Shown: one piece after another, positions 44,140-52,508 of the stretch | Numbering within the stretch: the stretch's first letter is position 1 | Layout: each line of letters starts with the position of its first letter | Source: JBCBUE01 sp039818285 | GTDB taxonomy: Bacteria > Planctomycetota > Phycisphaerae > Phycisphaerales > Phycisphaeraceae | Assembly: GCA_039818285.1 (NCBI GenBank) | Contig: JBCBUE010000010.1 | Span: 14,554 to 78,553 of the forward strand | Reading direction: 5' to 3' | DNA: 64,000 nt | Translations under genes and position numbers: made by a program | The notes under the pieces: generated by a model | The model's database searches: none | The model's input: the letters and a program-made list of their open reading frames with translations, nothing else | Told to the model about the DNA's origin: nothing

Positions 44140-45201
44140 ATGGCCTCCAACAACGGCACCGCCGACCGCAAGATCCAGTACCGCGACGCCCTCCGCGAAG
44201 CGATGACCGAGGAGATGCGCCTCGACGACCGCGTCTTCGTCATGGGCGAAGAGGTCGCCGAGTACCACGGCGCTTACAAAGTGACCGGCGACATGATCGA
44301 CGAGTTTGGCCCCCGCCGGATCGTCGACTCGCCCATCTCGGAAACCGGCTTCGCCGGCCTGGGCGTCGGGGCCGCGATGTACGGCCTGCGCCCCATCATC
44401 GAGTTCATGTCCTGGTCCTTCTGCCTCGTCGCCGCCGACCAGATCATCAACAACGCCCCCAAGATCCTCTACATGTCCGGCGGGCAGTTCGGCGTGCCCT
44501 GCGTGTTCCGCGGCAACAACGGCGCCGGCGGCCAGCTCGGCTCGACCCACTCCTGGTCCGTCGAGTCCATGTTCTCCTCCGTGCCCGGCCTCAAGCTCGC
44601 CGTTCCCTCCACCCCCCGCGACGCCAAGGGCCTGCTCAAGACCGCCATCCGCGACGACGACCCGGTCTTCTTCCTGGAGTCCGAGCGCATGCTGGGCATG
44701 GGCGCCCGCGGCGACAAGGACTTCTCCCACTACCTCGACCACGGCCGATGGGCCCCGCCCACCGTCGAGGAAGACGACGACTTCACCGTCCCCTTCGGCC
44801 AGGCCAACATCCTCAAGCCCGGCACCGACTGCACGGTCGTTTCCGCCGGCCGCCCCGTGCACTTCGCCCTCGAGGCCGCCGGCGAGCTTGAGAAGCAAGG
44901 CATCGACATCGAGGTCATCGACGTCCGCACCTACCGCCCGCTCGACATCGAGACGATCGCCGACTCGGTACGCAAGACCAACTACTGCGTCGTCGTCGAT
45001 CAGTCCTGGCCGTTCGCCTCGGTCGCCGCCGAGATCGCGGCCCAGGTGCACGAGATCTGCTTCGACGATCTCGACAACGCGGTCAAGCGGGTGAACAACG
45101 ACGACATCCCCCCGCCGTACAACCGCAGCCGCGAGCAGGACATGCTCCCCAACGCCCGCAAGATCGCCGAGGCCGTGCGGCAGACCACGTACAACGCCTA
45201 G
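44140..45201 (+). CDS. pdhB: Pyruvate dehydrogenase E1 component, beta subunit
   Basis: A 353-residue subunit. IQYRDALREAMTEEMRLDD and VMGEEVAEYHGAYKVTGDM carry the glutamate that activates thiamine diphosphate. RIVDSPISETGFAGLGVGAA, FMSWSFCLVAADQIINNAPK and FRGNNGAGGQLGSTHSWSVE are highly conserved. IEVIDVRTYRPLDIETI and VVDQSWPFASVAAEI belong to the C-terminal domain that contacts the alpha subunit and E2. Together the E1 subunits feed acetyl groups to the E2 encoded at 48.2-49.5 kb. Confidence 0.96.
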   Translation: MASNNGTADRKIQYRDALREAMTEEMRLDDRVFVMGEEVAEYHGAYKVTGDMIDEFGPRRIVDSPISETGFAGLGVGAAMYGLRPIIEFMSWSFCLVAADQIINNAPKILYMSGGQFGVPCVFRGNNGAGGQLGSTHSWSVESMFSSVPGLKLAVPSTPRDAKGLLKTAIRDDDPVFFLESERMLGMGARGDKDFSHYLDHGRWAPPTVEEDDDFTVPFGQANILKPGTDCTVVSAGRPVHFALEAAGELEKQGIDIEVIDVRTYRPLDIETIADSVRKTNYCVVVDQSWPFASVAAEIAAQVHEICFDDLDNAVKRVNNDDIPPPYNRSREQDMLPNARKIAEAVRQTTYNA

Positions 45202-45502
45202 CGAAGCAGTCCAAGGCAAAACGCGATTTCGGGTCGGCCTTTGCATAGCGACAAGGACCCGATAATGAGCGTCGTGGGGCCAACCGCCATCATCGACGCG
45301 CCGATCCGGCCGACGGAGAACCGGCCGATCTGCTCGACGCAACCCGAGGGTGGATGTTTTTCTTTGGAGCGACCAAACGACCCGTTCGCTTTGGTCGATC
45401 TCACATAGACATGCGCCTCCGCCGCTCCGGCCCTCGGTGTTCACCCCCCGGCAGGGCAGGCGGAAGAGCCGAGCACGCCACACCGCACACCGGGGCCAGA
45501 AC
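45202..45502 (+). other. Intergenic region after pdhB
   Basis: About 300 bases without a credible gene. GATAAT at 45261-45266 is a near-consensus -10 box that could serve the glycosyltransferase gene downstream, though no good -35 is paired with it. A weak inverted repeat (CAAGGC and GCCTTTG around 45211-45245) might act in termination. No RNA gene is recognised. Confidence 0.3.
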
Positions 45503-46507
45503 ATGAACAACGACGAGTACCGCGTGGTCGTGCCGTCGAAGCACACCACCAGGGCGTACGTCACCGCCCGGGCGTTTTTCGTTGAGCTCGCCCGAGCCAC
45601 GGGCTCGGCCAGCACGGCGCTCGATCACTGGCCGGTCCACCTGCTGTCCAAGGCGATCAAGCGTGCCGGCCTGCCGCAGCGCTTGGGGCCCAGGCGGTCG
45701 GCTTGGCGCGACGGCCGGCACGACGTCGTCTTTGTGCCCGAGGATCAGCTCGGCTTCTTCCCGCCCATGGGGCTTCGGCGGCGGGTGGTGCCGTGGTGCA
45801 TGGACAGCTGGCCGAGGTTCGACGCCGGGCTTCACGCGTTCTTCGAGAAGTTCGGCGTGCAGCGGGCCTGCTTCACGCAGCGGGCCGCCGTTGAGCGATG
45901 CCGCGCCGCGATGCCCGACATCGACGCCTGCTGGATGCCCGAGAGCACGCCGCCCGAGCTCTACGACGCCGCCACGCCGCTGGCCGACCGACCGACCCGG
46001 CTGATGAGCTACGGACGGCAGCTCGACGGCGTCCACGAGGCGATGGCCGCGTTGGGCGACGCCACCTCCGGCGTGTTCGACGCCACGGCCAGCCGACAGC
46101 GGTTCGCCGACATGGCTGACCTGCGCCGCGCGCTCGGCCAGGCCCGGGCAACGATCGCCTATCCACGGTCCACGACCGACCCCGCTTTCTCCGGCGGCTC
46201 CGAGACCATGACCCTGCGTTATCTCGAAGCCGTCGCCTCCGGGACCGTGCTGCTGGGCCAGGCCCCCCGCGAGATGATCGACCTCTTTGGTTTCGACCCC
46301 GTGGTTCCGGCCACCCCCGACACGCTGCGAAGCGTCGTCCAGGACGTCGAAGACCGCCCCGACCGCTACCAGGCCCACGCCGATCGCTGCCACGCCCGGT
46401 TCCTCCAGGTCGGCACCTCCGCCGTGCGGGCCCGCCAGTTCGCCGACTGGCTGAGGACCGGGGCCGTGCCTTTCTCGCAAGGATCGAGCCGCACGCTCGC
46501 GGCGTGA
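45503..46507 (+). CDS. Glycosyltransferase family 1-like protein
   Basis: A 334-residue protein. The C-terminal half has the signature of GT-B transferases of the CgeB/Glycos_transf_1_2 type: SGGSETMTLRYLEAVASGTV, then LLGQAPREMIDLFGFDPVVP and a helix ending ARQFADWL. The N-terminal half contains VVFVPEDQLGFFPP and MDSWPRFDAG. It may add a sugar to a surface or secreted glycan, but donor and acceptor are unknown. I chose the ATG at 45503; upstream codons in the same frame resemble non-coding sequence. Confidence 0.7.
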   Translation: MNNDEYRVVVPSKHTTRAYVTARAFFVELARATGSASTALDHWPVHLLSKAIKRAGLPQRLGPRRSAWRDGRHDVVFVPEDQLGFFPPMGLRRRVVPWCMDSWPRFDAGLHAFFEKFGVQRACFTQRAAVERCRAAMPDIDACWMPESTPPELYDAATPLADRPTRLMSYGRQLDGVHEAMAALGDATSGVFDATASRQRFADMADLRRALGQARATIAYPRSTTDPAFSGGSETMTLRYLEAVASGTVLLGQAPREMIDLFGFDPVVPATPDTLRSVVQDVEDRPDRYQAHADRCHARFLQVGTSAVRARQFADWLRTGAVPFSQGSSRTLAA

Positions 46508-46832
46508 CCCGTCGCGACGACCGCCGACGCCTCCCGCGGCCCTTGCCCAGTTCCACCAGGTCGCGCACGCCGACGGGCGCGATCCCACCGCCGGCAAGTC
46601 ATCGAGAATCGCGTTGCACGAGCGGCGTTTCGTCGGCTATCCCTACACGGATCGCGTGACGGCGGCGTTGCGTCGCCGCGAGGCGGACGTGTCGGGGGAG
46701 AGGGCAGGACCCGATGCAAAAGATCTATGTCAGCCTGATCGTGGCCGTGGTGCTCGCCGCCTGCGTCTTTGCCGTGCAAAACTGAGGAAGCGATCGTCTC
46801 GCGGACCCGCGATGACACGCTTCAAGCGCGGA
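46508..46832. other. Intergenic region with one very small candidate gene
   Basis: The 325 bases between the glycosyltransferase stop and the convergent AI-2E-family gene show no conserved protein apart from the 23-codon frame listed separately at 46714-46785. No hairpin followed by a T-run is evident. Confidence 0.35.
46714..46785 (+). CDS. Possible 23-residue membrane peptide (LapA-like N-terminus)
   Basis: The frame reads MQKIYVSLIVAVVLAACVFAVQN and stops. It is one hydrophobic helix ending in FAVQN, which resembles the end of the first helix in LapA/DUF1049 membrane proteins (often F-A-L-Q-N). The purine-rich GGGGAGAGGG lies about 9-18 bases upstream. It may be a true short membrane peptide or the remnant of a lapA-like gene cut short by the TGA. 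Nothing after the stop in this frame resembles the second LapA helix. Confidence 0.3.
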   Translation: MQKIYVSLIVAVVLAACVFAVQN

Positions 46833-48140
46833 TCAGGTCGTCGATTGTCCGTCGGCGTCGTCGGCGGGGCCGTCCGTGATCTCGTCGAGCTTGCCCGCCA
46901 ACGCCAGCGCCACCGGGCGGAAGGTGTCCGACTTCGAGCACAGGATGCGGATGACCGCAAGGATCGGCGTCGACAGGAACGCGCCGATGATGCCCCAGAC
47001 CAGCGAGAAGTACATCAAGCCAAGCATCACCACCACGGGGTGGACATCGAACCGAGTTCCCATGAAACGGGTCTCGAGGACGCCCGACGTGAAGTGGATC
47101 GCCCCCGGGATGCCGAGGGCGAAGATCGCCCACCAGATCGATACGGCGGTGACCGGCTCCGGCAGCGCGAGCAACACGATCGGGACCGGCGCGAGCGTCG
47201 CCAAGAACGGGCCGATATTGGGAATGAAGTTGAACAGAAAACCCAACAGCCCAAAGACGATGGCGTACTCGACGCCGAACAAGTAAAGAGCCGTGCCCTG
47301 AGCCAGCCCGGTCACGGCCGAGATGATGGTCTTCAGGATGATGTAACCCTTGACCCCGCCCTCGATGTCGGCGAGCAACCCGCCGGACCGGCGCACCGCC
47401 TCGACGCGGCCGAGCATCATGAAGAACATGAAGATCAGGACGATCAGGCCGGACGAAACGATGTCTCGGGTCGTCGCGGCGATGCCCTGAAGCATGGGGC
47501 CGACGTTCTGGGTGAGCACATCGGCCAGCGTGTTGGCCAGGGCACCGTGACGGTTCGACTCGGCCGACGACGCGCTGCCATTACCCGCACCGCCCGAGTC
47601 ACCGACCTCTTGCAACACGCCGGCAGCCAGTTCGGCTGGCAGGTCATCGGTCGATGGCTGATCCACCGACGACGGGGCTTGCCTCGCCACCCCGTCGGCG
47701 GGGGTCGGGCTGTCGACGCCGGAGAAATCCGTCGCGGTTCGATCGCCGGCCTGATTCTCCGCCCAGTCGATCACCCAACCGGGCAGGGCATTCTCGACCC
47801 GATCGACCAACCGGGTGATCTGACGGGTGTAGTTGCCTGAGTTCTGCGCCATCTCGACCGCGGAGGCCGACAACACCGTGCCCGCGACCGCCAGCACAAG
47901 AAGCGCGATCAAAAAGGTTGCGGGGATCGCCAGAAACCCGGGCCAGCGCAACCGACGGACCAGATAGTCGAGCAGCGGGCTGAGGCTATACGTCAGGAAC
48001 ACCGCGAGCACGAACGGCACCAGGAAGACCTGCAACTCCCGGAGCAGGTGCGTCAGGGCGACGAAGGCAATAACGGCGACGCCCCCGACGACCACGGGGT
48101 GGCCCATGCCTCGCTGCGGGGGCGGCGTCGGGTCGCTCAT
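46833..48140 (-). CDS. AI-2E family transporter (PerM/TqsA-like)
   Basis: A 435-residue integral membrane protein. Hydrophobic helices near 15-85 are followed by a soluble region (about 85-215) that includes a low-complexity Ser/Ala/Gly insertion (GGAGNGSASSAES). The family's C-terminal half has GLLGFLFNFIPNIGPFLATL, the SGVLETRFMG segment, HPVVVMLGLMYFSLVWGIIG and FLSTPILAVIRI. Members export signals such as autoinducer-2 or act as Na+/H+ antiporters. Substrate is unknown. TAGGAT ends 7 bases before the ATG at 48140. Confidence 0.9.
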   Translation of the reverse strand: MSDPTPPPQRGMGHPVVVGGVAVIAFVALTHLLRELQVFLVPFVLAVFLTYSLSPLLDYLVRRLRWPGFLAIPATFLIALLVLAVAGTVLSASAVEMAQNSGNYTRQITRLVDRVENALPGWVIDWAENQAGDRTATDFSGVDSPTPADGVARQAPSSVDQPSTDDLPAELAAGVLQEVGDSGGAGNGSASSAESNRHGALANTLADVLTQNVGPMLQGIAATTRDIVSSGLIVLIFMFFMMLGRVEAVRRSGGLLADIEGGVKGYIILKTIISAVTGLAQGTALYLFGVEYAIVFGLLGFLFNFIPNIGPFLATLAPVPIVLLALPEPVTAVSIWWAIFALGIPGAIHFTSGVLETRFMGTRFDVHPVVVMLGLMYFSLVWGIIGAFLSTPILAVIRILCSKSDTFRPVALALAGKLDEITDGPADDADGQSTT

Positions 48141-48147
48141 GGCCGGC

Positions 48148-48153
48148 ATCCTA
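48148..48153 (-). promoter_or_regulatory. Candidate -10 element for the AI-2E family gene
   Basis: TAGGAT on the minus strand ends 7 bases before the start codon. TACGAT at 48170-48175 on the plus strand is a candidate -10 for the divergent E2 gene, which has a normal leader with AGGA 8 bases before its ATG. Confidence 0.4.
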
Positions 48154-48216
48154 ATCGCCGGCGGGCTGCTACGATTCGGGCCCGCACGAATCGCCCGCAC
48201 CCCGCAGGATGCCGCC

Positions 48217-49542
48217 ATGGCCATCACCATCGAGATGCCCCGACTGTCCGACACCATGGAAGAGGGCACGCTGCTCAAGTGGCACGTCGCCAAGGGCGAC
48301 AAGGTCGCCTCGGGGGACCACATCGCCGATGTCGAGACCGACAAGGCCACGATGGAGGTCCAGGCGTTCGACGACGGCACGATCGCGGCCCTGCCCGTGG
48401 ACGAGGGGACGACGGTGGCCGTCGGCGACGTGATCGCCGTGGTCGCCGAGGTCGGCGAGGACCTGGACGCCGCCGCCCAGGCCGCCGGATCGACTTCGAG
48501 CGGGGCGTCGAAACCCGCCGAAGCGGCCGCCGAGGCCAACGGCGACGCCGCCGCGACCGCCCTCGCCGAGCCCGTCACCGCCGCGACGGCTCCCTCCGGC
48601 GGCGGGTCGGTCAAGGCCTCGCCGCTGGCCCGCAAGCTCGCCGACGAGAAGGGCGTCGACCTCGGCTCCCTTGCCGGCTCGGGCCCCGGCGGCCGCGTCA
48701 TCAAGCGAGACGTCCTCGCCGCCGCCGAAGGCAACGGCCAGGCCGTGGTCAGCCCCGCCCCCGCCGCCCCGACCCGCACCATCTCGCCCGCGGCCCCCGT
48801 CGCCGCCCCGACCCTCGCCGCCCCCGCGACTCTCGAAGCCAAAGAAGTCGCCGTCTCGGGCATGCGTAAGACCATCGCCAAGCGTCTGGTCGAGTCCAAG
48901 ACCACGGTCCCTCACTTCCAGGTCGCCACCTCGGTCGACATGGCCCCGCTGCTCGCCCTGCGCAAGACGATCAACGCCCAGCTCGAAGCCCAGGGCGTCA
49001 AACTCACCGTCAACGACTTCATCGTGCGCGCCACCGCCGTCGCCGCCGTCCAGCACCCCGTCATCAACGCCTCGTGGATGGGCGACCGGATCGTGCACCA
49101 CGGCACGGTCAACGTCGGCGTCGCCATCGCCCTGCCCGAAGAACGCGGCGGCGGGCTCGTCGTCGCGACCCTCAAGGGCGTCGAGGGCATGGGCCTGCGC
49201 CACATCTCCGCCGAGTCCAAGCGGCTGGGCAGCAAGGCCAAGGAAACCGGCCTGTCGCCCGACGAGATGTCCGACTCGACGATCACCGTCTCCAACCTCG
49301 GCGCCCCGCAGTTCGGCGAGGTCACGCAGTTCACCGCCATCGTCAACCCGCCCAACGCCGCGATCCTCGCCGTCGGCTCGGTCATCGAGCAGCCGGTCGT
49401 CGTCAAGGGCGAGCTGGCGGTCGGCCAACGCATGTCGATCAACCTCTCGGGCGATCACCGCGTCATTGACGGTGCCAGCGGCGCCCTCTATCTGGCGACC
49501 CTCAAAGCCACGCTCGAAAACCCGGCCAGCCTGCTCGTCTGA
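48217..49542 (+). CDS. Dihydrolipoamide acetyltransferase (pyruvate dehydrogenase E2)
   Basis: A 441-residue E2. One lipoyl domain (1-80) has the lipoylated lysine K43 in VETDKATMEV. An Ala-rich linker leads to the peripheral subunit-binding domain (about 130-163; KASPLARKLADEKGVDLGSL). A second linker and the catalytic domain (about 205-441) follow, with HRVIDG-type motif DHRVIDGASGA and catalytic H414. It transfers acetyl groups to CoA. E3 is not in this window. It is separated from the E1 genes by a glycosyltransferase and the divergent permease. Confidence 0.94.
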   Translation: MAITIEMPRLSDTMEEGTLLKWHVAKGDKVASGDHIADVETDKATMEVQAFDDGTIAALPVDEGTTVAVGDVIAVVAEVGEDLDAAAQAAGSTSSGASKPAEAAAEANGDAAATALAEPVTAATAPSGGGSVKASPLARKLADEKGVDLGSLAGSGPGGRVIKRDVLAAAEGNGQAVVSPAPAAPTRTISPAAPVAAPTLAAPATLEAKEVAVSGMRKTIAKRLVESKTTVPHFQVATSVDMAPLLALRKTINAQLEAQGVKLTVNDFIVRATAVAAVQHPVINASWMGDRIVHHGTVNVGVAIALPEERGGGLVVATLKGVEGMGLRHISAESKRLGSKAKETGLSPDEMSDSTITVSNLGAPQFGEVTQFTAIVNPPNAAILAVGSVIEQPVVVKGELAVGQRMSINLSGDHRVIDGASGALYLATLKATLENPASLLV

Positions 49543-49635
49543 GCCGCCGCCGTGCTCGCGGGGTTCTCACAGGAATCAGTCAAGGCTCGTCGGCCGTCTC
49601 GACATAGACTGGCGCCGCCTCGATCCCGTCTCGCG

Positions 49636-51756
49636 ATGTCCTCGACGAGTCACCCCGTGTCTGACGCATCCTCGGACCCCTCGCCCTTGAAGACGGCCCC
49701 CCGGTGGCCGGACGTGCTCCGCGTCGCAACGCCGGCGCTCGCGCTCGGCTTCGGACTGCCGGCCTCGGCACAGCCCACGCTCCTGCCCGTCATCGTCACG
49801 ACCGACGCCACCCAGCAGGCCGCCCTGCAGACGACACCCGGGGTCGACGTGACGTTCCCGCAACTCGGCACGACCCTCGACGTCACCAGCGTCGTTGACC
49901 TGCTCTTCTCGACCGACGGCGGCGCCACGTTCACCAGCCGATGCACCGGCTCGCTGCTCGCCGGCGGCACTCAAATCCTCACCGCCTCCCACTGCATCGA
50001 TCAGAACGACAACGGCGTCCTCGACGAGACGCTCACCGTCCGCGTCGAGTGGGATACTCCGACCGGCGTGCTGTTCACGACCTCGACCAACATCACGCTC
50101 CACCCCGACTACTCAGGCAACCTCACCGAGGGCAACGACATCGCTCTGATCGACCTCGGCCAGGACGTCAGTTCGCTGTTTCCGACCTACGACATCTACC
50201 GAGGCAACAACGACATCAACCCCGGCTCGCCGATCGTCAAAGTCGGGTACGGCACGTCCGGCACGGGGACGACCGGCAACATCGTCGCCTCGGGCACCAA
50301 GCGGGCCGGGCTCAACAGCTACGACGACGACGCCCGCGACGTGCTCGACGCGCTGACCTTTTTCCCCGGTCAGAACCCCTTCGGCGGCAGCCTGCCCGAC
50401 GCCGGCGACACCCTCGCTTACGACTTCGACGACGGCACCTCGACCCGCGACGCCATCGGTGACCTCACCGGCGTCACCGACCTCGGCTTCGGCGACAACG
50501 AGGTCATGATCGCCCCCGGCGACTCCGGCGGCCCCGGCTTCATCGAGGCCAACGACTCGCAGCTCACCCTCGCCGGCGGCGGCGACGTCGGCTCGTTCAT
50601 CGTCGGCTCCGGCCCCACCACCGAACTCACCATCCAACGCGACGGGCGCAACAGCACCGCCTACGACCTCACCGTCTCCGGCGACAGCCCCACCGCCGAC
50701 CAGACCGGCGTCGCTTTCGCCGAGGCCGACGACCTCTCGGACTTCAAGGTCCTCGGCGTGTCGTCCTACATCGTCGGCACCATCAACACCGACCTCAACA
50801 ACGCCGTCGACGCCACCTTCGGCGAGTTCGCGGTCGACAGCTCGGCCGCCGCCGAACAGGCGTTCATCGACTCCTCGGCCGAGGGGGTCATCGCACCGTC
50901 CCAGACCTATCAGCGCAACGCCAGCATCGCCCTCGACGACGCCACCGCCGGTACCCAGTCCGTGACCGTCACGCTCGATAACCTCGCCACCACCAGCGAG
51001 CTGGCGGGCCTGGGCTCGACCGACGCCAACGACGTCGTCAATATCACCGCCACCGCACTCGACGCCTCCAACTTCTCCTTCCTCGGCTCAGCGGACGTCG
51101 ACGCGATCGTCGTGGACTTCGGCCTCGTCGACCTCGGCGAAGGCGGAGGCTCGATCACGCAGACCGTTGACCTGTTCAACCTCGTCGGCACGGCGGGGTT
51201 CACCGCGGCCCTCGACCTCGACGCCGTGACCCTCGACAGCGAGACCGGCTCGGCGATCACGCACGACCTGGCGACATTCACCGACCTGGCAGCGGGTGAC
51301 ACCACCTCCTTCACGATCACGCTCGACACGTCGGCCGAGGGCCTCTTCTCGGCGGTCTACGACCTGACCGTGTCGGACGAGGACATCTTCGGCGAGATCT
51401 CGACTTTCCTGGACGACGCCATCTCGATCTTGGCCGAGGTTGCCCGCCTGCCCGGCGACTACAACGGCGACGGCTTCGTCGACGGCGCGGACTACACGTT
51501 CTGGGCCAACCGCTTCGGCGGAACCACGCCCGACGACCTGCTGGCCGACGGCAACGGCGATGGCTTCGTCGACGGTGCGGACTACACGTTCTGGGCCAAC
51601 CGCTTTGGCAACACCAGCAGCCTGACCCTGGCGGAGATCAACGGGCTCTTCCCCCTGACCGCCGTCCCCGAACCCTCAACCGCCCTTCTCGTCGCAGGGC
51701 TGGGCCTGACGCTGTCGCAGGCCGGGAGGAGGCGGCAGGCGCATTCAGTCCACTGA
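49636..51756 (+). CDS. Secreted trypsin-like serine protease with dockerin-like repeats and PEP-CTERM tail
   Basis: A 706-residue exported protein. The signal region ends near 45 (LPASAQP). The S1-type peptidase domain (about 90-400) has the triad H119 (TASHCID), D168 (GNDIALIDL) and S297 (PGDSGGPGF). A middle beta-rich region (about 430-590) follows. Two calcium-loop dockerin-like repeats (GDYNGDGFVDGADYTFWANR and its copy) lie near 610-660. The PEP-CTERM signal VPEPSTALLVAGLGLTL with a basic end closes the protein. It should be processed by an exosortase and act at the surface or outside the cell. The ATG at 49636 is the best start. Confidence 0.88.
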   Translation: MSSTSHPVSDASSDPSPLKTAPRWPDVLRVATPALALGFGLPASAQPTLLPVIVTTDATQQAALQTTPGVDVTFPQLGTTLDVTSVVDLLFSTDGGATFTSRCTGSLLAGGTQILTASHCIDQNDNGVLDETLTVRVEWDTPTGVLFTTSTNITLHPDYSGNLTEGNDIALIDLGQDVSSLFPTYDIYRGNNDINPGSPIVKVGYGTSGTGTTGNIVASGTKRAGLNSYDDDARDVLDALTFFPGQNPFGGSLPDAGDTLAYDFDDGTSTRDAIGDLTGVTDLGFGDNEVMIAPGDSGGPGFIEANDSQLTLAGGGDVGSFIVGSGPTTELTIQRDGRNSTAYDLTVSGDSPTADQTGVAFAEADDLSDFKVLGVSSYIVGTINTDLNNAVDATFGEFAVDSSAAAEQAFIDSSAEGVIAPSQTYQRNASIALDDATAGTQSVTVTLDNLATTSELAGLGSTDANDVVNITATALDASNFSFLGSADVDAIVVDFGLVDLGEGGGSITQTVDLFNLVGTAGFTAALDLDAVTLDSETGSAITHDLATFTDLAAGDTTSFTITLDTSAEGLFSAVYDLTVSDEDIFGEISTFLDDAISILAEVARLPGDYNGDGFVDGADYTFWANRFGGTTPDDLLADGNGDGFVDGADYTFWANRFGNTSSLTLAEINGLFPLTAVPEPSTALLVAGLGLTLSQAGRRRQAHSVH
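51463..51609 (+). repeat. Tandem dockerin-like repeat within the protease gene
   Basis: Two 57-base copies, 51463-51519 and 51553-51609, spaced 90 bases apart, differ at only three positions, all silent. Each encodes the calcium-binding loop pattern NGDGFVDGADYTFWANRFG. Confidence 0.9.
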
Positions 51757-51882
51757 CGCCGGCTGTAGGGGTTGGGACAGGCGGGGGAAAGCGCCGTGGT
51801 CGGCGATCGAGAATCCGGGCTTTACCGACGAGGCCATGAAACGGATGTTTGTTCAGGCCGACACCGGCCGAGGACAACACCC

Positions 51883-52485
51883 ATGCGTCTGTGGATCGAC
51901 ACCCTGATCGCCCTGCTGGTCACCGCCGTGCTGGGCATCGTGCTGACCAGCGGGTCCGACCGCGCCGACCAGGCCGTGCGGGTCGTCGCCACGGCCGACG
52001 CCGCCGCACAGATGCAGGCCACCGCCCGCTACCAGGCGATCATGAGCGAGGCGGAAGAAGCCCTCGCCGGGCTCGAGCCGCGCCGCCTGCCCAAGCTCGC
52101 CCGCCACATCGACCCGGCCTGGTTCGGCGACGATCGGCCGATCAATCGCCTGCTCGCCGACGCCGACCGCCCTTGGGTTGACGTCGCCCCGGCCGGCGAC
52201 ACCGCCGAGCACCCGCCCGACCCCGTGCTCATCCGTGACGAGCAGGCCCAGTTCTGGTTCAACCCGACGACCGGCGTCGTCCGCGCCCGCGTGCCGATGC
52301 GGGCCACCGACGCCCAGACCCTCGAGCTCTACGAGCAGGCCAACCGTGTCGACCTCCAAGCCCTGCCCGCGGGCCTCGGGCCTGATCGCCAGCCGGTCGC
52401 CATGGTCCTGCCCGGCGACCTTGAGGTCACCCGGGCCTCACCGACGCGGCCCGAGCTCGTCGCCGACGCCCTGCCCGGCGAGTGA
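51883..52485 (+). CDS. Single-pass membrane protein of unknown function
   Basis: A 200-residue protein with one N-terminal membrane helix (about 5-23; IDTLIALLVTAVLGIVL), followed by a soluble, probably periplasmic domain. QMQATARYQAIMSEAEEALAGL suggests a helix, then a beta-rich part with QAQFWFNPTTGVVRARVP. The topology (short basic start, helix, long helical stem) recalls pseudopilins but lacks their processing motif. I do not recognise the family. GAGGAC lies about 8 bases before the ATG. It ends 23 bases before the M16 gene and may be co-transcribed. Confidence 0.65.
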   Translation: MRLWIDTLIALLVTAVLGIVLTSGSDRADQAVRVVATADAAAQMQATARYQAIMSEAEEALAGLEPRRLPKLARHIDPAWFGDDRPINRLLADADRPWVDVAPAGDTAEHPPDPVLIRDEQAQFWFNPTTGVVRARVPMRATDAQTLELYEQANRVDLQALPAGLGPDRQPVAMVLPGDLEVTRASPTRPELVADALPGE

Positions 52486-52496
52486 TCGACGGCCCG

Positions 52497-52502
52497 TATC
52501 AT
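52497..52502 (+). promoter_or_regulatory. Candidate -10 element for the M16-family gene
   Basis: TATCAT ends 6 bases before the ATG at 52509. This supports that ATG over an in-frame GTG at 52482. Confidence 0.4.
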
Positions 52503-52508
52503 CCGGGC

